DNA of 64,000 bases from CAISIP01 sp038326025 (GCA_038326025.1 JBBQJP010000002.1:62001-126000), one strand, 5' to 3'. Numbered from the stretch's first letter, positions 27,281 to 36,122 are shown. Translations and numbers: made by a program. Notes: a model not told the origin generated them from the letters alone.

Positions 27281-27338
27281 CGTATGGGCGTGCGCGCATG
27301 TGTGCGCGCTCGTATGGGTGTGCGCGTGTGCGCACGCG
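27281..27338. repeat. Z-DNA-prone alternating purine-pyrimidine repeat at SET/topB divergent promoter
   Basis: Two copies of CGTATGGGYGTGCGCG (27281-27296 and 27311-27326, one mismatch) are spaced 30 nt apart. They lie within two strictly alternating purine-pyrimidine runs of 22 nt (27288-27309) and 21 nt (27318-27338). Such GC/GT alternations adopt Z-DNA under negative supercoiling. The element lies between the starts of SET and topB. Confidence 0.8.
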
Positions 27339-27358
27339 AGACTTTGGATTGTAGTCAG

Positions 27359-30349
27359 ATGAAAAACGCAGTTTTGGACAAAAATTCAGTTTTGGGCAAA
27401 ACCCTGGTCATTGCCGAGAAGCCATCCGTGGCCCAGGACATCGTGCGGGCGCTCACGCCCGTGGCGGGCAAGTTCGAAAAACTCGAGGATCATTTCGAGA
27501 GCGAGTCATATGTCGTCACCAGTGCGGTCGGTCACCTGGTTGAGATCCAGGCGCCCGAGGAGTTCGACGTCAAGCGCGGCAAGTGGAGCTTTGCCAACCT
27601 GCCGGTGATTCCGCCGCATTTCGACATCAAGCCGATGGACAAGACCAAGAGCCGGCTCAATGCCATCGTCAAGATGGCCAAGCGCAAGGATGTGAACGCC
27701 TTCATCAACGCCTGTGACGCCGGGCGCGAAGGCGAGCTGATCTTCCGGCTGATCCAGCAATACAGCAAGGTGCAACATCCGGTCAAGCGCCTGTGGCTGC
27801 AGTCGATGACGCCGCAGGCGATCCGCGACGGATTCGCCAATCTTCGCAGCGACGCGCAGATGTTGCCGCTGGCCGATGCCGCACGTTGCCGCTCCGAGGC
27901 CGACTGGCTGGTGGGCATCAACGGCACCCGCGCCATGACCGCATTCAACTCGCGCGATGGCGGCTTCTTCCTGACCACAGTGGGACGGGTGCAGACGCCA
28001 ACGCTGTCGGTGGTGGTTGAACGCGAGGAGAAGATCCGCAAGTTCATCAGCCGCGACTACTGGGAGATTCACGCCAACTTCAAGGCCCAGGCTGGCGCCT
28101 ACGACGCCAAATGGTTCGACCCGGGCTGGAAGAAGTCGGCAGCCAACCTGGCGGCCGGCAACCTGGAAGAGCCCGACCCCGAGCTCAGAGCCGACCGCAA
28201 GTGGTCTTTGGCCGAAGCCCAGGCGATTGCCGATGCGGTGCGCGGCAAGCCCGCCACGGTTACGGAAGAAAGCAAGCCCACGACCCAGGCCAGCCCGCTG
28301 CTGTTCGACCTGACCTCGCTGCAACGCGAGGCCAATGGCAAGTTCGGCTACAGCGCCAAGACCACCTTGTCGATTGCGCAAAGCCTGTACGAACGCCACA
28401 AGGCCCTGACCTACCCGCGTACAGACTCCCGCGCGCTGCCGGAAGACTACGTGCCGGTGGTGCGCGAAACTTTCGAGATGCTGGCCAAGAGCGCGATGAA
28501 ACATCTGGCGCCCCATGCCGCCACCGCGCTCAAAGGCAATTACATCAAGCCGAGCAAGCGCATCTTCGACAACGCCAAGGTAAGCGATCACTTTGCCATC
28601 ATCCCGACACTGCAGGCACCCCATGGCCTGAGTGAAGCCGAGCAGAAGGTCTACGACCTGGTGGTACGCCGCTTCATGGCGGTGTTTTTCCCGAGCGCCG
28701 AATACCAGGTCACGACCCGCATCTCGCTGGTGGACGTGCACAGCTTCAAGACCGAGGGCAAGGTACTGGTCAAGCCGGGCTGGCTGGCCATCTACGGCAA
28801 GGAAGCACAAGACGAAACCAAGGACGGCGACGACAAGAGCGGCGCCAACCTGGTCGCCGTGTTACCGGGCGAAAAAGTGCTTGCGCAGACCGTCAACGCC
28901 AAGGGCTTGCAGACCCGGCCACCGGCGAGGTACTCCGAGGCCACGCTGCTCGGCGCCATGGAAGGCGCTGGCAAGGCGATCGAAGACGACGAGTTGCGTG
29001 CGGCGATGCACGAGAAGGGCCTGGGCACGCCTGCCACCCGCTCGAGCATCATCGAGGGCTTGATCGGCGAGAAATACATGCTGCGCGAAGGCCGCGAACT
29101 GATTCCAACCGCCAAGGCGTTCCAGCTCATGACGCTGCTGCGCGGCCTGGGCGTGGAGGAACTCTCCAAGGCCGAACTCACCGGCGAGTGGGAATACAAG
29201 CTGGCCCAGATGGAACACGGCAAGCTCAGCCGGGCAAGTTTCATGTCCGAAATTGCCGCCATGACCGAGCGCATGGTCAAGAAGGCCAAGGAATACGACC
29301 GCGACACGATTCCGGGCGACTACGCCACGTTGGCTGCGCCCTGCCCGAACTGCGGCGGCGTGATCAAGGAAAACTACCGACGCTATACCTGCACCGGCAA
29401 ACCCGGTGTTTCGGAGCCCTGCGGCTTTTCGTTTGGCAAGACGCCCGCCGGACGCACCTTCGAGGTGGCCGAGGTCGAGCAGTTCCTGCGCGACAAGAAG
29501 ATCGGGCCACTGGAGGGTTTCCGCTCCAAGGCCGGCTGGCCGTTCACCGCCGAAATGGTGATCAAGTTCGACGAGGAAACCAAGAACTACAAGCTGGAAT
29601 TCGACTTCGGAGACGACAAGAAGGGCGAGGAAAGCGGCGAATTGGTCGACTTCACCGGCCAGGAATCGCTCGGCGCCTGCCCCAAATGTGGCGCCGCCGT
29701 CTACGAACACGGCAAGAGCTACGTCTGCGAAAAGTCAGTACCCACACACGCGCAGGCTACGCCAAGCTGCGACTTCAAGAGTGGGCAGATCATTCTTCAG
29801 CAACCGGTGACACGCGAGCAGATGGGCAAATTGCTGGGCGGCGGCAAGACCGACCTGCTGGACAAGTTCGTCTCGATGCGCACGCGCCGCCCGTTCAAGG
29901 CGATGTTGGCCTGGGATGCGGAGGCCGGCAAGGTCGGCTTCGAATTCGCGCCGTCCAAATTCCCGCCACGCAAGACAGCGGCAGGCGCAGCAGCCAAGAC
30001 CGGCGCGGTGCCTGCGGCGAAGAAAGCCGCGGTCAAGGCTCCGGCCAAACGACCGGCCGCCAAAAAGGTTGCCGCCAAGAAGGTTGCCGCCAAGAAGACA
30101 GCGGCACCGAAGGCGACCAAGGTCGGTACCTTGCGTCCGAGCGCCGAACTGGCTGCCGTCATTGGCGACTCGCTGGTCGCGCGCACCGAGGTGGTCAAGA
30201 AGTTGTGGGACTACATCAAGGCCAACGGGCTGCAGGATGCGGCCAACAAACGCGCCATCAATGCCGACGCCAAGCTGATGCCGGTGTTCGGCAAGCCGCA
30301 GATCACGATGTTCGAGATGGCAGGGCTGATCGGCAAGCACCTGTCCTGA
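27359..30349 (+). CDS. topB: DNA topoisomerase III with histone-H1-like tail and C-terminal SWIB domain
   Basis: 996 residues from ATG 27359. TOPRIM motifs (LVIAEKPSVAQDIV, CDAGREGE) and the type IA active-site Tyr352 in LTYPRTDS are normal. Two zinc-ribbon-like regions follow (CPNCGGVIKE...CGF and CPKCGAAVYE...CDF). Residues about 878-918 are a lysine/alanine tail built of AKK and AAKKVAAKK repeats like histone H1. The last ~75 residues are a SWIB/MDM2 domain (LRPSAELAAVIGDS...MFEMAGLIGKHL), a chromatin-remodelling module. It relaxes and decatenates DNA. About 300 residues longer than E. coli TopB. Divergent from the SET gene; a hairpin follows the stop. Confidence 0.95.
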   Translation: MKNAVLDKNSVLGKTLVIAEKPSVAQDIVRALTPVAGKFEKLEDHFESESYVVTSAVGHLVEIQAPEEFDVKRGKWSFANLPVIPPHFDIKPMDKTKSRLNAIVKMAKRKDVNAFINACDAGREGELIFRLIQQYSKVQHPVKRLWLQSMTPQAIRDGFANLRSDAQMLPLADAARCRSEADWLVGINGTRAMTAFNSRDGGFFLTTVGRVQTPTLSVVVEREEKIRKFISRDYWEIHANFKAQAGAYDAKWFDPGWKKSAANLAAGNLEEPDPELRADRKWSLAEAQAIADAVRGKPATVTEESKPTTQASPLLFDLTSLQREANGKFGYSAKTTLSIAQSLYERHKALTYPRTDSRALPEDYVPVVRETFEMLAKSAMKHLAPHAATALKGNYIKPSKRIFDNAKVSDHFAIIPTLQAPHGLSEAEQKVYDLVVRRFMAVFFPSAEYQVTTRISLVDVHSFKTEGKVLVKPGWLAIYGKEAQDETKDGDDKSGANLVAVLPGEKVLAQTVNAKGLQTRPPARYSEATLLGAMEGAGKAIEDDELRAAMHEKGLGTPATRSSIIEGLIGEKYMLREGRELIPTAKAFQLMTLLRGLGVEELSKAELTGEWEYKLAQMEHGKLSRASFMSEIAAMTERMVKKAKEYDRDTIPGDYATLAAPCPNCGGVIKENYRRYTCTGKPGVSEPCGFSFGKTPAGRTFEVAEVEQFLRDKKIGPLEGFRSKAGWPFTAEMVIKFDEETKNYKLEFDFGDDKKGEESGELVDFTGQESLGACPKCGAAVYEHGKSYVCEKSVPTHAQATPSCDFKSGQIILQQPVTREQMGKLLGGGKTDLLDKFVSMRTRRPFKAMLAWDAEAGKVGFEFAPSKFPPRKTAAGAAAKTGAVPAAKKAAVKAPAKRPAAKKVAAKKVAAKKTAAPKATKVGTLRPSAELAAVIGDSLVARTEVVKKLWDYIKANGLQDAANKRAINADAKLMPVFGKPQITMFEMAGLIGKHLS

Positions 30350-30363
30350 GCGTCACCGGAACG

Positions 30364-30390
30364 CCGCCCGAGCAAATGTCGGGCGGTTGG
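30364..30390 (+). terminator. Probable terminator hairpin after topB
   Basis: An 8-bp GC-rich stem CCGCCCGA / TCGGGCGG with a 7-nt loop begins 14 nt after the topB stop and is followed by a weak T-rich stretch (TTGGTTCG). The stem is strong but the U-tract poor, so confidence is moderate. Confidence 0.5.
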
Positions 30391-30401
30391 TTCGCCATGA
30401 T

Positions 30402-30595
30402 TCACGCGCGGTCGCGCTCCGGCCAGTCCAGCCGGCGCGGCAGATACCCGTTGTGCACGCCGAGCGGCGTCATCGTGGCCGGCACCAGAAACGAGCGCAC
30501 TCGGACAGGCGCATGCCGTTGGTGCCGGCCACTTCGAACAGGATCGCGCCGCAGAGCTCGAACCAGGCTTGGGCAGGGGTGAGGTTCAACAACAT
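30402..30595 (-). pseudogene. Possible gene remnant between topB and the cupin gene
   Basis: Most of the 320 nt between topB and the cupin gene holds no intact gene. On the minus strand a short frame (MLLNLTPAQAWFELCGAILFE, then VAGTNGMRLSECAR) stops early. If read with one frameshift near 30495, it continues as FLVPATMTPLGVHNGYLPRR to a stop at 30402. The composition looks protein-like and may be the tail of a decayed enzyme, but no family was recognised. Confidence 0.25.
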
Positions 30596-30671
30596 GGGGC
30601 GCGATGATCCTTTGCGCCATGTGGCGACGTCGGCGGGCCGGTAATCACCCCCTGACGCCGCAGCCGCAGGT

Positions 30672-31160
30672 TCAGCGGATGAATTGGTCGAGATACTCCA
30701 CACCCAGCCCGTTTGCTTCATAGTGCGCACGACACAAGGCGATCTTGCTGAACACGTCTTCGTAACCGGTCTGCTTGCCGTCGGCATCGACATACACCAT
30801 GGCGCCGTGGATATTGAACAAGGTGATCATTTCGGTCGCATCCACCTGCTCGTCCACTACCAGCGTGTGGATCTCACCCGGAGGCTCGTAGACGAAGGAG
30901 CCCTCGGATGCGATCCAGTCATGTTCGAGGTAACGCCAGGCACCCTTGATCACATAACCGGTGACCCATGAAGGGTGGATATGGCGCGACAACACGCCGG
31001 ACTTGCGCACGCGCAGCAGATTGCACCAACTGCCGGTGACGGTGTTGAGCAACAAGGGGCGGAACCATACATCGGGCGCCTGGGGAACCCAGACGCGTTC
31101 ATCGTCGGGGATGGCCTGGACGGCAATTTCGGGCTGGATGCCGGGAAGTTGAACAATCAT
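30672..31160 (-). CDS. Cupin, 2,4'-dihydroxyacetophenone dioxygenase family
   Basis: 162 residues, a single cupin barrel. Likely metal ligands occur in SRHIHPSWVTGYVIKG (HxH motif) and PPGEIHTLVV. The pattern matches the 2,4'-dihydroxyacetophenone dioxygenase/ChrR-like cupin family, non-haem iron enzymes that cleave C-C bonds; many members have unknown substrates. It is the last gene of the minus-strand operon, 18 nt after the SDR. Its part in the pathway is not clear; breakdown of a keto or beta-diketone intermediate is possible. Confidence 0.75.
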   Translation of the reverse strand: MIVQLPGIQPEIAVQAIPDDERVWVPQAPDVWFRPLLLNTVTGSWCNLLRVRKSGVLSRHIHPSWVTGYVIKGAWRYLEHDWIASEGSFVYEPPGEIHTLVVDEQVDATEMITLFNIHGAMVYVDADGKQTGYEDVFSKIALCRAHYEANGLGVEYLDQFIR

Positions 31161-31178
31161 GGTGAGGTCCTTTCGCTA

Positions 31179-31916
31179 TCAGGTGATCAGGTAGCCGCCG
31201 TCGACCGGCAATACCGTGCCGGTGACGAAGCCGGCCCACGGCGAGGCCAGAAACAGCGCAGCGCCGGCAATGTCTTCAGGTGTGCCCCAGCGGCCCATCG
31301 GGGTGCGAGCCAGGATCGGCGCGCTGCGGGCTTCGTCCTGCTGCAATGCGGCGGTCAGCGGGGTCGCGATCCAGCCCGGTGCCAGCGCGTTGACGCGGAT
31401 GCCGTCGGCCGCATACGCAATGGCCAGCGACTTGGTGAGCTGGGCCACGCCGCCCTTGCTGGCCGAATACGCGGGCACGAGACCACCACCGAAAAAACTC
31501 AGCATCGACGCGGTGTTGATGATGTTGCCCTTGGAGGCGGCCAGCAAGGTCCGCGCAGCGGCACAGGTGCGCATGCTGCCATTGAGGTTGATGTCGATCA
31601 CCTGCGCGAACACTTCTGGCTCCAGTTCCTGGCCGCGACGGATCACGCCGGCGCAATTGACCAGCACGTCGAGTCGCGTCAAGGCTTTGAAACACGCCAG
31701 CACCGCCTCGTCGCTGCGCACCTCGAGCGGCACCACGTCGATTCCGGCCAGCGCCGGATCTGCCTGTGCGGTCTTCACGCCCTCGGCGTTGGCACCGGTG
31801 ACGGTCACCTTGGCGCCCAGTCGGTGGAAGGCCGCGCCGATACCGGCGCCGATGCCACTGGAGCCACCCACCACCAAGACGCGTTTGTCCCGGAAAAAAT
31901 CGATACCGTCTGTCAT
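31179..31916 (-). CDS. SDR-family NAD(P)-dependent oxidoreductase
   Basis: 245 residues, a classical short-chain dehydrogenase. It has the nucleotide motif VVGGSSGIGAGIG, NCAG at the centre, and the catalytic Ser plus YSASK (Ser-Tyr-Lys). It starts 10 nt after the HAD gene and ends 18 nt before the cupin gene, so all are co-transcribed. It would interconvert an alcohol and ketone of the operon's substrate. No acidic residue dictating NAD+ was confirmed, so the cofactor is uncertain. Confidence 0.88.
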   Translation of the reverse strand: MTDGIDFFRDKRVLVVGGSSGIGAGIGAAFHRLGAKVTVTGANAEGVKTAQADPALAGIDVVPLEVRSDEAVLACFKALTRLDVLVNCAGVIRRGQELEPEVFAQVIDINLNGSMRTCAAARTLLAASKGNIINTASMLSFFGGGLVPAYSASKGGVAQLTKSLAIAYAADGIRVNALAPGWIATPLTAALQQDEARSAPILARTPMGRWGTPEDIAGAALFLASPWAGFVTGTVLPVDGGYLIT

Positions 31917-31926
31917 TCGTCTCTCC

Positions 31927-32604
31927 TCAATCCAATCTCAGGGAAGGCCAACCACGCTCTGCGGCAATCGCTGCCAGCCGTGCATCGGCATGGACCACCA
32001 CCGCATGGTTTACCGCCTCGAGCAAGGGCAGGTCGTTGATGGAGTCGCTATAACCGGTGCTGTCGAACTGCTGCAGCTGTTCGCCACGCGCTTGCAACCA
32101 GGCACGCAACCGTACCACCTTGCCGCCGCGCATGTTCAGCACGCCGGTGGTGGTGCCGCTGAAAACGCCATCGACCAGCTGCGGCTCAGTCGCGATGACA
32201 TGGTCGATGCCCAGGTGCAACGCGGTAAGTTCGGTCAGAAAACGATTGGTCGCCGTGGTCAAAACCACCAGGTCGCCGGCGCGCTGATGCGTTGCTACCA
32301 GATCGAGCGCGGCCTGCGGCACGCGCGGCACGATAACGCCCTGCAGGAACTGCTGACGCAAACTCTGCCACTGCGCGGGGCTGCGTCCCCGCAACGTGGA
32401 CACATAGAAGTTGGCGAAGCTTGCCGGGTCGACCTCACCGGTCTTGTACCGCGCCTCGATGTCGGCGTTGCGCGGCGCGAACACTGCGCGCTCGAGCACG
32501 CCCTGATCCATCAGGAAGTCGCACCACAACACATCGCTGTCACCCAGCAGCAGCGTGTGGTCCAGGTCAAACAGGGCCAGACGGGGGAAAGGCTTGTCGG
32601 TCAC
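31927..32604 (-). CDS. HAD-superfamily subfamily IB phosphatase (SerB/CicA-like)
   Basis: 225 residues from GTG 32604. HAD motifs are intact: nucleophile DLDHTLL (motif I), LTTATN (motif II), a Lys in MRGGKVVRL, and YSDSINDLPLL (motif III). The helical cap between motifs I and II is of the IB type. Such enzymes hydrolyse phosphoserine or similar small phosphomonoesters. It lies 50 nt after the aldehyde dehydrogenase and 11 nt before the SDR in the same run. Its substrate is unknown. Confidence 0.85.
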   Translation of the reverse strand: MTDKPFPRLALFDLDHTLLLGDSDVLWCDFLMDQGVLERAVFAPRNADIEARYKTGEVDPASFANFYVSTLRGRSPAQWQSLRQQFLQGVIVPRVPQAALDLVATHQRAGDLVVLTTATNRFLTELTALHLGIDHVIATEPQLVDGVFSGTTTGVLNMRGGKVVRLRAWLQARGEQLQQFDSTGYSDSINDLPLLEAVNHAVVVHADARLAAIAAERGWPSLRLD

Positions 32605-32653
32605 CGTGCAGCCTGTCGTGTGTACACCGTGGGTTGCGCCTTCAGAAGAGACC

Positions 32654-34027
32654 TCATGCCTTGCGCAGATGCCAGGCCTTGGGCCGGGTGAAGGTCTGGA
32701 TGCCGTAGCTCGACAAGGTCAGGCCAACACCCGAGTCGCCAACACCGCTCCAAGGAAGGCGCGGGCTGACCCGATCGCAGCAGTTCCAGTAGACGCTGCC
32801 GGCGTTGACGCGCGACAACAGGGCGGTCGCGCGTGCCTCATCGGGCGTGAACACCCCGGCCGTCAGACCGTAACGCGTGTCGTTCATCAGCGCCACCGCT
32901 TCGTCGTCGTTGCCGACCTTCTGGATGCCGATCAACGGACCGAAACTCTCCTCGCGCATCAAGGCCATGTCGTGGTTGACCTTTGTGAACACCGTCGGCG
33001 CATACCAGTTGCCGGGGCCGGGCAGGCGCGCGCCGCCGCACAACATCTCGGCGCCACGGGCCTTGGCGTCGGCCACCTGGGCATCGAACACATCGAGTTG
33101 CGGCGCACGCGTGATGGCGCCGATATAGGTGTCGTCCTTGGCCGGATCGCCGACCTTGAAACCACGCACGGTCTCCATGAAGGCTTCGACAAATGCGTCA
33201 TGGATTTTTTCGTGCACATAGATGCGTTCCACCGAGCAACAACTCTGCCCGGTGTTATACATCGCGCCATCGGCCAGCGAGGCGGCCGCCGCTTTCGGGT
33301 CGGCGTCTTCGCAGACATAGGTCGGATCCTTGCCGCCAAGTTCGAGTTGCAGCTTGACCAGGCGGGGCCCGAGCGCTTGTGCGATACGCGCGCCGGTGGC
33401 ATGGGAGCCGGTGAAGAACAAGCCGTCAATGCGCTGCTCCAGCAAGGCGGCACCGACGTCGCCGGTACCCACCAGTGCGACGAAAACATCCTTGGGAACA
33501 CCGGCTTCGTGCAACAACCGGGCCATCTCCAGCCCGCTCATCGTCGCGTATTCGGACGGCTTGTACAACACCACATTGCCGGTCAGCAGGGCCGGAACGA
33601 AGACGTTGCCACCGACAAACCAGGGATAGTTCCAGGCCGAGATGTTGGCCACCACGCCCAGCGGCACATGTTCGATCTGCTCATGTGTGCCGCCGTCGTC
33701 GAACACATGCTCGGTCGCCGTCGACGCCTGCACCTGTTGCACGAAGAAGTCGATGCGCCCGAGGAAGCCGTTGAGTTCGTTGCGTGACATCGCGATCGGC
33801 TTGCCGGTCTCGGCTGTCATGACCGCTGCCAGTGTGTCGAGTTGCGCCACGATGGCAGCGCGAAAACCTTCGATGCAGGCGACACGCTCGGACAGCGGAC
33901 GCGCAGCCCAGGCGGCTTGCGCGGCACGGGCGGCGGTGGCCTTGACGGCCACGCTGGCGGCATCGTCGGCCGGTAACTGCGTGATGCGTTCGCCGGTGGC
34001 GGGATTGGTGATGGTCAGCATGTTCAT
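32654..34027 (-). CDS. NAD(P)-dependent aldehyde dehydrogenase
   Basis: 457 residues from ATG 34027, which overlaps the stop of the PuuD-like gene by 4 nt (ATGA); the 35 codons upstream in frame are not family-like. Active-site residues are present: Glu in LELGGKDPTY and Cys in TGQSCCSVERIYV, with the NAD-binding FTGSHATG. The sequence resembles succinate-semialdehyde / gamma-glutamyl-aminobutyraldehyde dehydrogenases (PuuC and GabD group). In this operon it would oxidise the gamma-glutamyl-amino-aldehyde made by the neighbouring iron alcohol dehydrogenase. Confidence 0.9.
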   Translation of the reverse strand: MNMLTITNPATGERITQLPADDAASVAVKATAARAAQAAWAARPLSERVACIEGFRAAIVAQLDTLAAVMTAETGKPIAMSRNELNGFLGRIDFFVQQVQASTATEHVFDDGGTHEQIEHVPLGVVANISAWNYPWFVGGNVFVPALLTGNVVLYKPSEYATMSGLEMARLLHEAGVPKDVFVALVGTGDVGAALLEQRIDGLFFTGSHATGARIAQALGPRLVKLQLELGGKDPTYVCEDADPKAAAASLADGAMYNTGQSCCSVERIYVHEKIHDAFVEAFMETVRGFKVGDPAKDDTYIGAITRAPQLDVFDAQVADAKARGAEMLCGGARLPGPGNWYAPTVFTKVNHDMALMREESFGPLIGIQKVGNDDEAVALMNDTRYGLTAGVFTPDEARATALLSRVNAGSVYWNCCDRVSPRLPWSGVGDSGVGLTLSSYGIQTFTRPKAWHLRKA

Positions 34028-34827
34028 GGTTTGCGGTTCGTTCGGGTCGCGAGGGCGGCGTTCAGAAAGTCCGCCAGGATGGGTGCGTCGTTCAACGTGC
34101 CGTGCTCCGCCTTGTGGAACTCCGGATGCCACTGCACCGCGCTGACCCAGGGGCCTGCGGTGTAGCGGATCGCCTCGATCACGCCGTCGACGGGGCTGCG
34201 CGCCTCGACGACGAAATCCTTGGCCAGTTCTTTCACGCTCTGGTGGTGCACGCTGTTGATGGTGTGGCGATCTTCGCCGGGTAACAGTGCGGCCAGACGC
34301 GTGCCGGGCACCAGTTCGAGTTCGTGGAAGTTCAGGTCGTAGGCCTCCGCATCGCGGTGCACCAGCGACTCGGGGCGCTGGGTGCTGACATCCTGAAACA
34401 AGGTACCGCCAAACGCCACGTTGATCAGTTGCAGGCCACGGCAGATGCCGAACACCGGTTTGCCGGCAGCGACAAAGGCGTGCACCAGTGCGATCTCATA
34501 TTCGTCGCGGTTGCGGTCACCTTGCCACGCGTCCTTGAGCGGCGTCTCGCCATAACTGCCGGGCCAGACATCGGCGCCACCATGCAGCATCAGGCCGTCC
34601 AGCCACTGTGCATAGTCTGCAAAATCGATGTCGCCACGCGCGGTGTCGCCGGTGGGCGACGGGATCATCACCGGCAAGCCGCCGCCGGACATGACCCAGT
34701 GTGGCACCGATTGCTCGACATACTGCAAGGTCTTTTTAGCGAAAACCAGGCGCGCCGGATCGGGGTACAGGAAGCAGGCGCTGACGCCGATCTTTGGTCT
34801 GTCCTGCACCAGGACTTGCGGGGTCAT
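34024..34827 (-). CDS. Class I GATase-like gamma-glutamyl hydrolase (PuuD-like)
   Basis: 267 residues. The class I amidotransferase triad is visible: Cys in FGICRGLQLINV, and His-Glu in VQWHPEF. The layout matches PuuD, gamma-glutamyl-gamma-aminobutyrate hydrolase, which removes the glutamyl group at the end of the putrescine pathway. ATG 34827 overlaps the dehydrogenase stop upstream (ATGA) and its own stop overlaps the next start, so three genes are translationally coupled. Here it would free the amino acid product and glutamate. Confidence 0.9.
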   Translation of the reverse strand: MTPQVLVQDRPKIGVSACFLYPDPARLVFAKKTLQYVEQSVPHWVMSGGGLPVMIPSPTGDTARGDIDFADYAQWLDGLMLHGGADVWPGSYGETPLKDAWQGDRNRDEYEIALVHAFVAAGKPVFGICRGLQLINVAFGGTLFQDVSTQRPESLVHRDAEAYDLNFHELELVPGTRLAALLPGEDRHTINSVHHQSVKELAKDFVVEARSPVDGVIEAIRYTAGPWVSAVQWHPEFHKAEHGTLNDAPILADFLNAALATRTNRKP

Positions 34828-35957
34828 AAGGCCGCCCTGAACAGCGCTTCGAAATCCGCCGCTTTGCAGGGCCGCGGATTGGTCTGATGGCAGATGTCGG
34901 CCGTGGCAATCTCGACCAGGCGCGGCAGATGTTCGGCCTTGACGCCATGTTTGGCCAAGGGCCCTTGAATGCCGACGCTGGCCTTGAGTTCGCGCAGCCA
35001 GGGCACAAAGGCCTTGCCGCCACCGGCCACGCCGCAGACATGGGCCAGCTCATCGAACTTCTGCGGCACGCTCTCGTAATTCCAGTCGAGCACAGTGTCG
35101 ATCATCAAGGCGTTTGCCAGACCATGGTGCAGATCGCATACCGCGCCCAGCGCGTGGGCACAGGAATGCACGGCACCCAGGTCTTTCTGGAACGCGATCG
35201 CACCCATCATCGAGGCCATCATCATGTCCGATCGGGACTGCAGATTATTCGGCTCTTTCACCGCTGTGAGCAGTGCCCGCGCGGCGATGCGCGTGCCTTC
35301 GAGCGCGATGCCGTCGCACAGGGGGTGGTAGGCCGGCGAGAGATAACTCTCGATGTTGTGGGTGAGGGCATCCATGCCGGTGGCGGCGGTTACATGGGGC
35401 GGCAGGCCGAACGTGAGTTCGGGGTCGGCGAACACCACTTTGGCAAGAATCCTGGCGCTGAACACCACCCGCTTGAGATGCGTGTCGTTTTCGCTGACCA
35501 CACTGGAGCGGCCGACTTCCGAGCCGGTGCCCGAGGTGGTGGGCAGGGCGACAAAATAGGGCAGCGGATTCGTGATGGCGCGCACCTGCGGGTGGTCCCA
35601 CACATATTCCAGGATGTCGCCTTCATGGGTCGCCGCCAGGCCGACGATCTTGGCCACGTCAAGAGCCGCGCCGCCACCAAAACCGATCACGCAATCAGCC
35701 TTGTGTGCCTTGTACGCCGCCGCACCATCCATCACCTGGCTGCAGGTCGGGTTACCGAACACGCCGGAGAACACTGCCACATCGAGCCCGGCCAGATGGC
35801 TGCGGAACTCTTGCAGAACGGGCAAGGCGCCCAAGGCCTTGTCGGTGACGATCAGCGGCCGCTTGCAGCCCTGTTCGAGCAGATGCGCGCCGACCCGTTT
35901 ACGAGCACCCGCGCCAAACTGGATCGGGGTGGGGAAAGAGAAGTTGGTGATGGTCAT
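34824..35957 (-). CDS. Iron-containing (group III) alcohol dehydrogenase
   Basis: 377 residues from ATG 35957 (MTITNFSFPTPIQFGAG). The NAD-binding motif GGGAALDVAKIVGL and the metal site region DALTHNIESYLS with HALGAVCDLHHGLAN mark the iron-dependent ADH family. There is no good Shine-Dalgarno. The gene overlaps the PuuD-like gene by 4 nt and lies 165 nt after the glutamine-synthetase-like gene. Within this set it would oxidise a gamma-glutamylated amino alcohol to the aldehyde. Confidence 0.9.
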   Translation of the reverse strand: MTITNFSFPTPIQFGAGARKRVGAHLLEQGCKRPLIVTDKALGALPVLQEFRSHLAGLDVAVFSGVFGNPTCSQVMDGAAAYKAHKADCVIGFGGGAALDVAKIVGLAATHEGDILEYVWDHPQVRAITNPLPYFVALPTTSGTGSEVGRSSVVSENDTHLKRVVFSARILAKVVFADPELTFGLPPHVTAATGMDALTHNIESYLSPAYHPLCDGIALEGTRIAARALLTAVKEPNNLQSRSDMMMASMMGAIAFQKDLGAVHSCAHALGAVCDLHHGLANALMIDTVLDWNYESVPQKFDELAHVCGVAGGGKAFVPWLRELKASVGIQGPLAKHGVKAEHLPRLVEIATADICHQTNPRPCKAADFEALFRAAL

Positions 35958-36015
35958 AGTGAAATAGGAGGTCAGCAAATAGGGGGCCAAATAGGGGTCA
36001 GATTCCAATTATTTT

Positions 36016-36119
36016 CTGCGCAATTCCTGGTCTGGCACACAAGGCAGAACATCCGGACATCCGACGAAATGTTGGTGCCAGAGCAAATTTGCTGCGCAAA
36101 TCTTGGTCCGGCACACAAA
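36016..36119. repeat. Imperfect 28-bp direct repeats in the gap before the Fe-ADH gene
   Basis: Two copies beginning CTGCGCAA and ending GGCACACAA (36016-36043 and 36092-36119) match at about 24 of 28 positions, 76 nt apart. Next to them (about 35962-36005) are short AAATAGGGG/GGTCAG repeats of the kind often seen around IS200-like and RAYT transposases. No transposase is present. They lie between the GS-like gene and the dehydrogenase, so they could be an insertion scar or regulatory repeats. Confidence 0.6.
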
Positions 36120-36122
36120 GTC

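Noticed and set aside
36016..36119. Attachment-site repeats flanking an integrated element
   Set aside because: Only 76 nt apart, imperfect, with no integrase or cargo between them.
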